From Synechococcus sp. KORDI-52 (GTDB lineage Bacteria; Cyanobacteriota; Cyanobacteriia; PCC-6307; Cyanobiaceae), in contig NZ_CP006271.1 of assembly GCF_000737595.1 (NCBI RefSeq), positions 806,001 to 870,000 of the forward strand: DNA of 64,000 nucleotides, in the 5' to 3' direction. Of this stretch, positions 41,847 through 51,410 are shown in pieces. The notes under the pieces are model-generated. The model saw only the letters and a program-made list of their open reading frames with translations, was not told the DNA's origin and ran no database searches. A program made the translations under genes and the position numbers. Position 1 is the first letter of the stretch; each line of letters starts with the position of its first letter.

Positions 41847-43219
41847 CCCTGGCGTCTCGCTGCGGCCACCATGGCGCGGGCACCAACAATCCGCCCGCTG
41901 AGGTCGTAGATGTCGGCCCCGGTGATCTCCACCGGCACCAGGCTGCCCGGCGCGGCCTGCTGACCATCGGCGCCGGGTAGCACCCGAACTTCACCGTCCA
42001 CTTCGGGCGCAAAGCGGGCGCAGCGACCGATCATCTCGCCGGTTTGCGGATTGTGCTGTTCGATGAGCACGTCAACAGTGCGCCCCACCCAGCGGCTGTT
42101 CCGTTCCGCCGAAATGGGTTGTTGCAGAGCCATCAGGGCATCCTTGCGGGTTTGGGCTATCTCGGGATCGACGCGATCAGGCAGGTCCGCCGCTGCCGTG
42201 CCGTCCTCCGGCGAGAAGGTGAATACCCCCACGTGATCGAAGCGTTGGCGCTCAAGGAAACGCATCAGGTGCTGGAAGTGCTCCTCGGTTTCGCCGGGGA
42301 ACCCCACGATCAGCGTGGTGCGCAGCACCGCGTCGGGGAGTTGGTCGCGGATCTGATCCAGCAGGCGGTCGTTCACATCCGCTTGCCAGGGTCGGTTCAT
42401 CGCCCGCAGCACCTCCGGATGGCTGTGCTGCAACGGCAGATCCAGATAAGGCACCACATTGGGCACTTCCCGGTAAGCCGCCAGCACGTCTGGGGTCAGC
42501 CCGGTGGGATAGGCGTAGTGCACCCGGATCCAGGGGATTTCAACCTCGCCCAGGGCCCGCAGCAGATCCGCCAGCTTGGGTTTGCCGTAGAGGTCCAGGC
42601 CGTAGTTGGTGGTGATTTGGCTGATCAGGATCAGCTCCTGCACCCCCTGTTCCGCCAGTTGGTGGGCCTCGGCCACGATGGATTCGATCGGTCGGCTGCG
42701 CTGATCCCCCCGCAGCTTCGGAATGATGCAGAAAGCGCAGCGGTAGTCGCAGCCTTCGGCAACCTTGAGGAAGGCCACCGCCTGGTCGGTGGTGCGTTGG
42801 CGTGGCAGGTGTTCGTCACCCACAAAGGTGGGAACGGCGCTGACCTGATTGACACGCTCCCCCGCTTCCACCCGCTGCAACACATCCACGATGTGCTGGT
42901 AGTCGCCGGTTCCCACGATGGCTTTGGCCTCGGGGATCGACTCCAGCAACTCCTCCTGGAAATGTTGGGCCAGGCATCCCGCGATGATCAACTCCTTGCC
43001 CTGTTCCGCCAGTCCCACCAGGGTGCGCACCGATTCCTCGCGGGCGTCCTGGATGAAGCTGCAGGTGTTAACCACCACCACGGCGGCATCGCATTCATCG
43101 GTGCTGACGCCGTAGCCCGCTTCCGCCAGCAGCCCCACCATGTGCTCGGTGTCCACTCGATTTTTCTCGCAGCCCAGGTGGGCGAAGGCGACCGTCGGTT
43201 TCGTCGGGGTGCTTGTCAT
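41843..43219 (-). CDS. rimO: Ribosomal protein S12 methylthiotransferase RimO
   Basis: 458 residues. The MTTase N-terminal domain has cysteines in [18 protein letters not shown] and AGCLAQ. The radical SAM domain has CDYRCAFC (about 158-165), followed by [23 protein letters not shown] and [15 protein letters not shown]-terminal TRAM domain (about 385-450) includes [12 protein letters not shown]. RimO installs beta-methylthio on an Asp of S12. The ORF opens with GTG then ATG; ATG 43219 gives [12 protein letters not shown]. Confidence 0.96.
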   Translation of the reverse strand: MTSTPTKPTVAFAHLGCEKNRVDTEHMVGLLAEAGYGVSTDECDAAVVVVNTCSFIQDAREESVRTLVGLAEQGKELIIAGCLAQHFQEELLESIPEAKAIVGTGDYQHIVDVLQRVEAGERVNQVSAVPTFVGDEHLPRQRTTDQAVAFLKVAEGCDYRCAFCIIPKLRGDQRSRPIESIVAEAHQLAEQGVQELILISQITTNYGLDLYGKPKLADLLRALGEVEIPWIRVHYAYPTGLTPDVLAAYREVPNVVPYLDLPLQHSHPEVLRAMNRPWQADVNDRLLDQIRDQLPDAVLRTTLIVGFPGETEEHFQHLMRFLERQRFDHVGVFTFSPEDGTAAADLPDRVDPEIAQTRKDALMALQQPISAERNSRWVGRTVDVLIEQHNPQTGEMIGRCARFAPEVDGEVRVLPGADGQQAAPGSLVPVEITGADIYDLSGRIVGARAMVAAARRQG

Positions 43220-43304
43220 CACGTCGCCGGCAGGCCAAGGATCAGCCTACGAAGCGGCCTGATCACGCCGGAACTGACAGAATCCGATCACTTGAAGATC
43301 AAGG

Positions 43305-44234
43305 ATGGGCACCACCCGTCTCGTGAGCCGACGACGCCAGGATTCCGGCGCCAAATGGGCACGCATCGCCATGGCGGTGCTGGCCACTGCGGGGCTGATC
43401 GACACCGGTTCGATCACCCTGAAGCGCTGGGGTTTGCTCGGCAATCTCACCTGTCCGATGGGGGCCGACGGTTGCGACAAGGTGCTCAACAGTGCCTGGG
43501 GGACGGTCTTCTCAGGGATTCCGTTGTCGATGGTGGGGGTGCTGGCCTACGGCGCCGTGCTGCTGATGGCCTTGCTGCCCTTGCTGCCGGGCTTGCAGGA
43601 AAACAAAAGTGACCTGTCGCGCCGCACCTGGTGGGGCCTGTTCACGGTCTCCCTGGCCATGGCTGTTTTCAGCGGCGTGCTGCTGGGGGTGATGTTGCTC
43701 AAGATTCAGGCCTTCTGCTTCTTCTGCGTTCTTTCTGCAGGCCTTTCCCTGGCCTTGTTCGTGTTGTCCATCGTTGGTGGCGGTTGGGACGACCTGGGCC
43801 AGCTGCTGTTCCGAGGTGTTCTCCTGGCTCTGGCGGTGCTGCTGGGGGGCTTGATCTGGGCGTCGGTGGTGGATCCGAATCGACCCGAGGCCGTGGCCAG
43901 CGGATCCCGGGCTGCTCCGCTCGTCACCACCGAAAGCACGCCCGCCTCGATCGCCTTGGCTGAGCACCTCACCAGCAGTGGTGCCGTGATGTATTCCGCC
44001 TACTGGTGCCCCCATTGCCATGAGCAGAAGGAACTGTTCGGCAAGCAGGCCTCGAAGCAGCTCAAGGTGGTGGAGTGCGCGCCGGACGGTGAGAACAACC
44101 AGGCCGATCTTTGTCGCAGCAAAGCGCTGGAGGGCTTCCCCAGCTGGGAGATCAACGGCAGCATCGATTCCGGTGTGAAAGGGCTCGACACCCTGGCGGA
44201 ACTCAGCGGCTACAAGGGTGACACCGACTTCTGA
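43305..44234 (+). CDS. VKOR-thioredoxin fusion (disulphide-forming)
   Basis: 309 residues. N-terminal VKOR domain with four membrane helices (about 20-185): the shuttle Cys pair is LTCPMGADGCDKV (about 49-57) and the active CxxC is FCFFCVL (about 143-148). The C-terminal thioredoxin-like domain (about 225-305) has WCPHC and an FPSW cis-Pro motif. The enzyme oxidises periplasmic or luminal proteins and passes electrons to quinone. It is found in cyanobacteria and in plant chloroplasts, where it affects photosystem II assembly. Divergent from rimO. Confidence 0.95.
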   Translation: MGTTRLVSRRRQDSGAKWARIAMAVLATAGLIDTGSITLKRWGLLGNLTCPMGADGCDKVLNSAWGTVFSGIPLSMVGVLAYGAVLLMALLPLLPGLQENKSDLSRRTWWGLFTVSLAMAVFSGVLLGVMLLKIQAFCFFCVLSAGLSLALFVLSIVGGGWDDLGQLLFRGVLLALAVLLGGLIWASVVDPNRPEAVASGSRAAPLVTTESTPASIALAEHLTSSGAVMYSAYWCPHCHEQKELFGKQASKQLKVVECAPDGENNQADLCRSKALEGFPSWEINGSIDSGVKGLDTLAELSGYKGDTDF

Positions 44235-44246
44235 ATCAGGGATGTC

Positions 44247-45905
44247 CTAGTCCCGGACGGCACGGGTGATGATGGCCTTCTGACGCTGCTGCCGCGAATG
44301 CTGGCGCCATTGCGGCAAGGGCGCAGGTGCATCACTGCGGAAGTGTCCTCCACGGCTTTCGCCGCGAAACAGGCAGGCTTGCAGCATCAAACGGCTGGTC
44401 AGCAACCTGTGGTGGAGATCCAGCAACAGGTTCAGATCGCGTCTGCTGTTCTCCGCTAACAGGCGGGGTGCGCTGGGCTCCTGCTGCAGCAACGCCTGCA
44501 GCAAAGCCTGTTGCTCTAACCGCTGTTCGTCCTCCTGCACCGTGGCCAGTGCCTCACGCAGGCCAGCGGAGGATCGCTCCACCCCAGCCCGTCGCCAGCA
44601 GAGTTGTCGCAGCCGTTCGATCGCGTCGATCAATTGCGAACTGCTGCTGCCGTCGAGGTCCAAGGTGAGCGGCTGCACTGAGCTTGTGGCGAGGGCCGTG
44701 GGGGCGGGGCCGAGTTCGATCTCCTTGAGACGATGGGCGAACACCAGGCACTCCATCAGGGAATTGCTCGCCAGCCGGTTGGCGCCATGCAGGCCGGTGC
44801 AGGCCACTTCTCCTACGGCATAGAGACCAGGCAGCGTGGTGGCGGCCTGCAGGTCTGTGGCCACCCCTCCCATCCAGTAGTGGGCTGCTGGGGCCACGGG
44901 GATCGGCCGTTCCAATGGATTGAGTCCGAGTTCGTCGCAGCGGTCCAGGATTGTTGGAAAGCGTCTCTCCACCTGGTCGCGCGGGATGGTGGCGAAGTCG
45001 AGCCACATCTGTTTCACGCGCTGCCGCTGCATGGCCTGCATCAAGGCCCGGCTCACCTGGTCCCGCGGTGAGAGGTCGCGTTGGGGCAGGTGGGCCACAG
45101 GGCTGCCCCCCTGGGCATCCACCAGCACCCCGCCCTCACCGCGAACGGCTTCGGAGATCAGAAAGCAGGGGGCGTCATCCAGGCGGATGGCGGTGGGATG
45201 GAACTGCACGAATTCCAGATCCTCCACGGCTGCGCCCGCTTGCCAGGCGAGGGCGATGCCTTCGCCGCAGGCCTGGGCAGGGTTGGTGGTGTTGGCGAAC
45301 AGATGGCCGCCGCCGCCACTGGCCAGTACCACGGCCCGGGCTTCGATCCCGTGCAGATGTGCTCCATCCAGCACCTGCACGCCGCAACAGCGCCCATCGC
45401 GCACCAGCAACTGGGTGACGCGAACGCCGCGACGATGCAGCAACCCTGGCCGTTGCTCAACACGGTCTCGAAGCACATCCACGAGCGCCCGTCCTGTGCG
45501 GTCCTGCACGTGCAGCACCCGTCGGTGGCTGTGGGCCGCTTCCAGCGTGGTGGACAGACCGTTTTGATCCCGGTCGAAGGCCATGCCCAGTTGCCCCAGG
45601 CGTTCCACGCAATGGGGTGCCTCCTGCACCAGCAGCCGTACGGCATCGCCGTCGCACAGCCCTGCCCCTGCCAAGACGGTGTCTTCGGCATGGCTCTCGG
45701 CGCTGTCTTCCTTGCGGGTTACCGCAGCGATACCCCCCTGGGCCCAGCGGCTGGAAGAGCGTCGCCCCGTGTTGCGATTTAGCAGAAGGACCTTGAGCCC
45801 AGGGGGCAGGTCAAGGCAGGTCATCAAGCCTGCAGCCCCGGCACCGATCACCACCACGTCCCAAGGACCTGAAGGGATGGGATCAGAGCTGCGGGGCTGG
45901 GCCAT
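44247..45905 (-). CDS. nadB: L-aspartate oxidase
   Basis: About 552 residues. FAD-dependent oxidation of aspartate to iminoaspartate, the first step of de novo NAD synthesis. The dinucleotide fold WDVVVIGAGAAGLMTCL is at the N-terminus, followed by SSSRWAQGGIAAV. RTGRALVD, VQFHPTAI, ISEAVRGEGG and YAVGEVACTGLHGANRLASNSLMECLV are the usual succinate-dehydrogenase-family motifs. The start ATG 45905 is chosen because the further-upstream in-frame start (45944) lies inside the psbU terminator. Confidence 0.95.
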   Translation of the reverse strand: MAQPRSSDPIPSGPWDVVVIGAGAAGLMTCLDLPPGLKVLLLNRNTGRRSSSRWAQGGIAAVTRKEDSAESHAEDTVLAGAGLCDGDAVRLLVQEAPHCVERLGQLGMAFDRDQNGLSTTLEAAHSHRRVLHVQDRTGRALVDVLRDRVEQRPGLLHRRGVRVTQLLVRDGRCCGVQVLDGAHLHGIEARAVVLASGGGGHLFANTTNPAQACGEGIALAWQAGAAVEDLEFVQFHPTAIRLDDAPCFLISEAVRGEGGVLVDAQGGSPVAHLPQRDLSPRDQVSRALMQAMQRQRVKQMWLDFATIPRDQVERRFPTILDRCDELGLNPLERPIPVAPAAHYWMGGVATDLQAATTLPGLYAVGEVACTGLHGANRLASNSLMECLVFAHRLKEIELGPAPTALATSSVQPLTLDLDGSSSSQLIDAIERLRQLCWRRAGVERSSAGLREALATVQEDEQRLEQQALLQALLQQEPSAPRLLAENSRRDLNLLLDLHHRLLTSRLMLQACLFRGESRGGHFRSDAPAPLPQWRQHSRQQRQKAIITRAVRD

Positions 45906-45914
45906 CAAGGGGAC

Positions 45915-45940
45915 AAAAAAACCGCCGGTTGTCCGGCGGT
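45915..45940 (-). terminator. Rho-independent terminator of psbU
   Basis: Perfect 8-bp stem ACCGCCGG/CCGGCGGT (45921-45940) with a 4-base loop, followed on the minus strand by a T run (45915-45921). It lies between psbU and nadB. Confidence 0.92.
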
Positions 45941-45975
45941 TCAAACAGTCACAGTCAATGTGACGGAGTCATCAA

Positions 45976-46383
45976 TCAGCGGTACTGGCCATCGTTGATG
46001 CGGTCGTCTCCTTCATTCAACGCAATGGAGGGGGGTGTGACGGTGAAGTTGTCGCGGTATTTGGCGAAAAGTTCCTGCTGACGCTCGGTCAGATCAAGAG
46101 AGAGCACGTCATCCACGCTGTCATAGGGACCGCCGAGAACGATTTTTCCAGCCATCGTCGGGTACATCCCAGGGAATTGCTGGAAGCGCCGTACGGAGGA
46201 ATTGTTCAGGTCGACCTTGCCTTCACGTTCAGCAATCTTGTCGTCAACAACGTTGCGGATCACGTTGCCGGAATACTTGTCGCGAAGGTCGTCGTCGGCA
46301 TAGACACTGCTTGGAAGCACAAGACCTGCCATCAGACTTGCCATCAACAGTGCGCCGGTCAGCCAGCTCAGAAGCCGCTTCAT
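45976..46383 (-). CDS. psbU: Photosystem II 12-kDa extrinsic protein PsbU
   Basis: 135 residues with a signal peptide (MKRLLSWLTGALLMASLM..., cleavage near residue 29). The mature protein has the helix-hairpin-helix core KVDLNNSSVRRFQQFPGMYPTMAGKIV and SVDDVLSLDLTERQQELF, standard for PsbU. It stabilises the oxygen-evolving complex on the lumen side. A GAGAG lies 7 bases upstream of the ATG. Monocistronic, with its own terminator before nadB. Confidence 0.96.
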   Translation of the reverse strand: MKRLLSWLTGALLMASLMAGLVLPSSVYADDDLRDKYSGNVIRNVVDDKIAEREGKVDLNNSSVRRFQQFPGMYPTMAGKIVLGGPYDSVDDVLSLDLTERQQELFAKYRDNFTVTPPSIALNEGDDRINDGQYR

Positions 46384-46495
46384 CTCAACTCTCGATCAGG
46401 GGTCAGAACGGGTCGACCGGCAATGCCGGCAGAGGAAGACTACAAGTCCTAGCGCCCCTGCCTCCCCTGCTCGGAGGTAGTTTTTGCAGTTCGTT

Positions 46496-47206
46496 TCACT
46501 CGATCAGGCCACTGAGCCCGGGTTGCACCAATGCTGAGAGCAGGAACAAGCCATCCACCCAAAGGGTGGTGATCAACACAGCCGCCGCCATGGTTCCGGC
46601 CCCAGCCACCAAGCTCTGGCTGCTCCTGTTCAGCCAACGCCCGGCCATCAGAACCAGACCGGCGGCCACGACAAGGATGGCCAGAGGAAGGGGGTGAAGA
46701 AGATGTAAGCCTGCTTGATGCAGAAGCAGTGGTGCTTGGTCAAGAGAGGCTGTGACCACCTCCGGCCAGAACTGCATCACTCCGGTGGCCGCCATCGCCA
46801 GATCCGTGCAGGCTGTGCCCACCAGAGAGGACAAATAAAACGTCGCTGCAAGGCGCCAGCGTCCCTGAAGGCCGCCTAACGCCAAGGGCAGAGCGAAGGC
46901 TTCCACCGGGATGTGCAGGACGGGGTGGGCTCGCAGCCATCCCCAGAAAATGCAACCCGCCAGCCAGCTGCCGCTGAAGCCGATCAAGATGGAACCCAGC
47001 TCAGAGGTCGTTTCTGAGCGGCTCTGATGCATCACCAGGCCAGCTGCGATCAAGACGCCCGTGAACAAGGTGGCCGAAAAAGGATTCAGACGAACCCAGG
47101 GGGCCTGTAGGAACACCGGCAGCACCACCATTGCAGCGGCAATGCGAGCCACGGGGAAGGACCACGACCGAGCGGGGGCTGTGGTTTGCCAGGTGCCGCC
47201 GATCAA
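46496..47206 (-). CDS. Polytopic membrane protein (DUF3120-like)
   Basis: 236 residues, about seven membrane helices. The N-terminal segment ARSWSFPVARIAAAMVVLPVFLQAPWVRLNP resembles DUF3120, a cyanobacterial family of unknown function; this assignment is from memory of the family pattern and is moderate. The start is TTG at 47206 with no ribosome-binding site visible. It is divergent from uppP across a 111-base gap. Confidence 0.75.
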   Translation of the reverse strand: MIGGTWQTTAPARSWSFPVARIAAAMVVLPVFLQAPWVRLNPFSATLFTGVLIAAGLVMHQSRSETTSELGSILIGFSGSWLAGCIFWGWLRAHPVLHIPVEAFALPLALGGLQGRWRLAATFYLSSLVGTACTDLAMAATGVMQFWPEVVTASLDQAPLLLHQAGLHLLHPLPLAILVVAAGLVLMAGRWLNRSSQSLVAGAGTMAAAVLITTLWVDGLFLLSALVQPGLSGLIE

Positions 47207-47317
47207 GTCCCTCTTGTGAAGAAAGTCCCGGAACCTTAGAAGACATCATCAAGTGGCGCGGCTGACATTCCCTCCTCGTGCGCTGGGGATACCGTCAGGG
47301 CGACATCTGTTGTGTTG

Positions 47318-48181
47318 ATGGCGGACCCCTCTGCATCCATCACTCTGCTGGAGGCCTGCTGGCGCGATCTGGTGTTGGGGGTGGTTCAAGGACTCACCGA
47401 ATTTCTGCCGATCAGCAGCACGGCCCACCTGAAAGTGGTTCCTGTGCTTTTGGGGTGGGGCGACCCGGGTGTCTCCGCGACCGCCGCAATCCAGCTGGGC
47501 AGCATCGTTGCCGTCGTTGCCTATTTCCGCATTGATCTCTGCCAGGTCCTGCGGGGCATCAGTCGCGCCATTCGCCATGGCCAGTGGCGGGAACCCGAGG
47601 CCCGTCTGGGACTCGCCATGGCCGTCGGCACCCTGCCGATCCTGGTGGTCGGTCTTGCGATCAAATTTGCCTGGGCCGGGGGTTACGAACAGTCGCCGAT
47701 GCGCAGTGTTCCCTCCATTGCCATCGTCTCGATCGTGATGGCGTTGCTGCTGGCCCTGGCTGAACGGGTTGGGGCGCGGCGCAAGCCCCTTTCAACCGTG
47801 TCGGGCCGGGATGGCCTCATGGTGGGGTTGGCCCAGGCGTTCGCCCTGCTCCCGGGGGTGTCGCGCTCCGGCAGCACCCTCACGGCGGCTTTGTTCGACG
47901 GTTGGCAGCGGGCCGATGCAGCACGCTTTTCCTTTCTATTGGGCATCCCCGCCATCACCATTGCGGGGCTTGTGGAGCTCAAGGATGCTCTGGCTGCCAG
48001 CCCTGGCACTGGGCCCCTGCCGTTGCTCGTCGGAATTGTTTCGGCTGCGGTGGTGTCGTGGCTGGCAATCGATTGGTTGCTGAAGTTTCTGCAGCGCAAC
48101 AGCACGCGGATCTTTGTTGTTTACCGGCTGCTGTTTGGGCTGCTGCTGCTGGTCTGGTGGGGCGTTCACGGCGCACACTGA
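47318..48181 (+). CDS. uppP: Undecaprenyl-diphosphatase
   Basis: About 287 residues, polytopic. UppP (BacA) dephosphorylates undecaprenyl diphosphate at the periplasmic face to recycle the lipid carrier for peptidoglycan and polysaccharides. The motifs are clear: the E-rich VVQGLTEFLPISSTAHLK (about 20-37) and the second PGVSRSGSTLTAALF loop (about 182-197). ATG 47318 is chosen; in-frame GTG 47312 adds two residues. Its activity would supply the carrier used by the lipid-linked glycosyltransferases at 8-15 kb. Confidence 0.96.
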   Translation: MADPSASITLLEACWRDLVLGVVQGLTEFLPISSTAHLKVVPVLLGWGDPGVSATAAIQLGSIVAVVAYFRIDLCQVLRGISRAIRHGQWREPEARLGLAMAVGTLPILVVGLAIKFAWAGGYEQSPMRSVPSIAIVSIVMALLLALAERVGARRKPLSTVSGRDGLMVGLAQAFALLPGVSRSGSTLTAALFDGWQRADAARFSFLLGIPAITIAGLVELKDALAASPGTGPLPLLVGIVSAAVVSWLAIDWLLKFLQRNSTRIFVVYRLLFGLLLLVWWGVHGAH

Positions 48182-48200
48182 GTTCAGATGAAGCCGGCTT

Positions 48201-49607
48201 GTGTGGAATGAGCCATCCGCCGGGGTTGCTGTTGCAGCTCTGGATCCAAACAGCAGTGGTCGTCAACCGCAGCCCGCGGTTGTGGCCTCCGTGGAAGCCG
48301 ACTCGATCGGGGAGGAGCTGGGTTTTGAACCGGGCGATCAGTTGCTCAGCATCAATGGAATCCGACCGCGGGATCTGATCGATTACCGCTACCTCTGCGT
48401 GGACGAGGAGCTTTGCCTGGAGGTGCGTGACGCGAAGGGTGCGTTGCATCGGGTGGAGTTGGAGAAAGACGCCGATGACGGTCTCGGCCTGGCGTTCACC
48501 GAGGCTCTGTTCGACGGCTTGCGCCAGTGCAACAACAACTGTCCGTTCTGTTTCATTGATCAGCAGCCTCCAGGTCGGCGCGACAGCCTCTACCTCAAAG
48601 ACGACGATTACCGGCTGAGTTTTCTTTATGGCTCTTATCTGACCCTGACCAACCTGGGCGAGGCCGACTGGCAGCGGATTGAGGAGCAACGTCTGTCGCC
48701 GTTGTTTGTTTCGGTGCATGCCACGGATCCCGAGCTGCGCTCTCGCTTGCTTGTGAACCCGCGTGCCGCCCAGGTGATGGATCAGCTCGCCTGGTTTGAC
48801 CAGCGTGATCTTCAGATCCATGCCCAGGTTGTGGTCTGCCCGGGGCTGAATGACGGTCCTGCCCTGGAGAGAACGCTTAACGACCTGGCCTCCTTCGCGG
48901 CTGGCCCTTGGCCGGCGGTGCTGTCTGCAGCGGTGGTACCGGTGGGACTCACCCGTTTCAGGCCTGCGGACGATGGCCTTGTTCCTGTCGATCCCGCCTG
49001 CGCCCGCAGGGTGATAGCTCAGGTTGAACCCATGCAGCAGCGCTTCCAGAAGGTTTTGGGCACCCGTTTTGCCTGGCTTTCGGATGAGTGGTACCTGGTG
49101 GCGGGGTTGCCATTGCCGCCCAGGGATGACTACGAAGATCTTCCGCAGCAGGAAAATGGCGTGGGCAGCATCCGCGCGTTCCTCGAAGCCTTGGACGTTG
49201 CCACTGAGGATTTGCCCCGTTCAGTTCCCCAAACCCGTCGTTGCAGCTGGGTGGTCGGTCAGATCGTGGCTCAGGCGTTGCAACCCGTGGCCGATCGGCT
49301 GAATGGCATTGAAGGTGTTGAGTTTCATCTGATCGGGCTGCCGAGCCCCTACTGGGGGCAGGAGCAAGTGGTGACCGGCCTGCTGACGGGCCAGGATCTG
49401 CTCAGTGGCTTGCAGGGCCGTGATCTGGGTGATGAACTACTCCTGCCGTCGGTGATGTTGCGGCAAGGGCAGCCCCTGTTTCTGGATGACATGACCTTGG
49501 AATCCTTGGCCGCGCAGCTCCCGGTTCCCATTCGGATCGTGAAAGGGGCGGCTGATGTCGTGGCCTCTGTTCTGGGCGCCGTAGGAAAAAGTCCTTATGC
49601 TCCGTGA
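48201..49607 (+). CDS. PDZ/radical SAM-like DUF512 protein (TIGR03279)
   Basis: 468 residues. N-terminal PDZ-like segment (about 26-90: PAVVASVEADSIGEELGFEPGDQLLSINGI). A cysteine cluster CNNNCPFCFIDQQP (about 112-125) looks like a 4Fe-4S site. A DUF512 domain fills the C-terminal half (SDEWYLVAGLPLPP, GVGSIRAFLE, LPSVMLRQG). The family is cyanobacterial and uncharacterised. Initiated by GTG 48201; the first ~25 residues are poorly conserved in kind, so the true start may be later. It is followed by the TolC-like gene after 15 bases. Confidence 0.88.
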   Translation: MWNEPSAGVAVAALDPNSSGRQPQPAVVASVEADSIGEELGFEPGDQLLSINGIRPRDLIDYRYLCVDEELCLEVRDAKGALHRVELEKDADDGLGLAFTEALFDGLRQCNNNCPFCFIDQQPPGRRDSLYLKDDDYRLSFLYGSYLTLTNLGEADWQRIEEQRLSPLFVSVHATDPELRSRLLVNPRAAQVMDQLAWFDQRDLQIHAQVVVCPGLNDGPALERTLNDLASFAAGPWPAVLSAAVVPVGLTRFRPADDGLVPVDPACARRVIAQVEPMQQRFQKVLGTRFAWLSDEWYLVAGLPLPPRDDYEDLPQQENGVGSIRAFLEALDVATEDLPRSVPQTRRCSWVVGQIVAQALQPVADRLNGIEGVEFHLIGLPSPYWGQEQVVTGLLTGQDLLSGLQGRDLGDELLLPSVMLRQGQPLFLDDMTLESLAAQLPVPIRIVKGAADVVASVLGAVGKSPYAP

Positions 49608-49622
49608 AATTCTTCAAGTCTT

Positions 49623-51410
49623 GTGCGTCGGATCACCGCTGGTATTTGTCTCATTGCAGGCGTTTTCTCCACAGGTGTTTCCCCTGCTCTCAGCGATGAG
49701 GTCACTGAAGATCAATCAGCGTTGACGGACCAATCCACACTGCCTGATGCCATCGAGTTGAAGGGTGGTCGGCCTCAAGCCGATCCATCCGTCGTGGCAC
49801 CGCCCCTTGATGTTTTGCCGCCTCCTCTCGACCAATTGGCGGCTCCCCCTTCCCTGGCGCTCCCTGATGAAACGTCTCAGGTGCGCATCAAGGAATTGCG
49901 TCCTCTCACCCTGGAGGAAGTTCTGCAGCTGGCCGAGGTCAATAGCCCAACCCTGAAGGCGGCCGCCAGCCAAGTGGATCAGGCCAAGTCTTCTTTGCGC
50001 GAAGCAATTTCCGCTTGGTATCCCACCATTGATCTCACGGCCTCCGCTCTTCCTGAATATTTCAACTCGTATTCCTACCAAAATCCGGATTTCGTTCCGG
50101 ACCGTGTTGTCAGGAAGCCCACAGGCCGGGTGAATCCTGTCACCGGTGAGGAAATCACCCGTCCCGTTAGGAAGGATGGTTTCAATGAGCGTTACGGCCG
50201 TGAGTGGCGCGTTAATGCCAGCCTGGAAGTGAGATGGGATCTGATCAATCCCCGACGGGTTCCTCAGATTGCTGCAGCTCGGGATCGCTTCGAGCGGGAG
50301 AGGAACACGTATCTCATCGCTTTGCGTGATCTTCGGCTTGACACGTCGACGGCTTACTTCGATCTTCAGGAAGCCGATGAAGGGGTACGCATTGGTCAGG
50401 CAGCCGTCAGATCGTCTTTGGTGAATCTTCGCGATGCGCGTGCTCGTTACAACGCAGGTGTGAACACGAAGTTGGAGGTTCTGGAAGCGGAGACCCAGTT
50501 GGCTCGCGACCGCAACACCCTGACCACCAACCTCGGCAGGCAGGATTTGAGCCGTCGCAATCTGTCAAGAGAGCTTGATCTCCCTCAGGACATCACTCCA
50601 ACCGCCGCGACACCTGCACGACCTTTCGGCCTCTGGGAGCCCTCTCTCCAGGAAAGCATTGTTGCTGCCTACAACTTCCGAGAGGAACTCGATCGCTTGA
50701 TTCTGGATATTTCGATCAACAACAGCCAAGCCAATGATTCTTTGGCTGCGGTACAGCCCGTTCTCAGTTTCGTTAATACCACCACGGCTTCCCGCAATGA
50801 GGGCCAAACCAACCAGCCATCCCGTAGTGACATCGACATGGGCGATTTCACCTACGGCGTTCAGAACGCCACGGCATTGACGGCGTCCTGGCGATTGTTT
50901 GATGGTGGTCGTGCTCGCGCCGGTTACCGACGTTTCAAGCAGGCCGCTGAACAGAGTCGCTTCAATTTCGCTAACACCCGTGATCAGATCCGCTTTGAGG
51001 TAGAGGAAAGCTTCATTGGTTTGCGAACCGCCATGCAGAACATCGAAACCACCTCCAGCGAGGTGATGTCCTCACGGGAGTCTCTGCGTTTGTCCCAGCT
51101 TCGGGTTCAGGCTGGCGTCAGCACGCAGCGTGAAGTTGTGGACAACCAGCGTGATCTCACCCAAGCAGAGTTTCGTTACGCCGGGGCGATTCGCGACTAC
51201 AACACCAACCTGGCTCGGTTGAGACGCCGTACAGGTCTGGATGCCTTGATTGCCTGTGATGCCGTGTCGAGACCTTCCACCAAGCCTGAACCTGGTCAAC
51301 TATCGATTCCCATTGAGCCAACACCACTGAAGTCAGCCTGCCCCTTGGCGATCGCTCCAGAGTCGTCGCTCAATCAGAATGAGAGCAGTCCTGTTCAGCC
51401 TCTGTGGTGA
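49623..51410 (+). CDS. TolC-like outer-membrane efflux protein
   Basis: 595 residues. A signal peptide (about 1-24, ending PALS-DEV) is followed by a Pro-rich region and then the two TolC helical repeats: LTLEEVLQLAEVNSPTLKAAASQVDQAKSSLREA (about 97-130) and a second copy around ESIVAAYNFREELDRLILD. Beta segments such as NASLEVRWDLINP and ALTASWRLFDGG are the outer-membrane strands. The C-terminal tail is low-complexity. It forms the outer-membrane duct for type I secretion or efflux. GTG start; coupled to the next gene by overlap. Confidence 0.92.
   Translation: MRRITAGICLIAGVFSTGVSPALSDEVTEDQSALTDQSTLPDAIELKGGRPQADPSVVAPPLDVLPPPLDQLAAPPSLALPDETSQVRIKELRPLTLEEVLQLAEVNSPTLKAAASQVDQAKSSLREAISAWYPTIDLTASALPEYFNSYSYQNPDFVPDRVVRKPTGRVNPVTGEEITRPVRKDGFNERYGREWRVNASLEVRWDLINPRRVPQIAAARDRFERERNTYLIALRDLRLDTSTAYFDLQEADEGVRIGQAAVRSSLVNLRDARARYNAGVNTKLEVLEAETQLARDRNTLTTNLGRQDLSRRNLSRELDLPQDITPTAATPARPFGLWEPSLQESIVAAYNFREELDRLILDISINNSQANDSLAAVQPVLSFVNTTTASRNEGQTNQPSRSDIDMGDFTYGVQNATALTASWRLFDGGRARAGYRRFKQAAEQSRFNFANTRDQIRFEVEESFIGLRTAMQNIETTSSEVMSSRESLRLSQLRVQAGVSTQREVVDNQRDLTQAEFRYAGAIRDYNTNLARLRRRTGLDALIACDAVSRPSTKPEPGQLSIPIEPTPLKSACPLAIAPESSLNQNESSPVQPLW

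Noticed and set aside
42044-43612. 522-codon plus-strand frame opposite rimO
   Set aside because: Antisense to rimO motifs and overlapping the VKOR gene in another frame.
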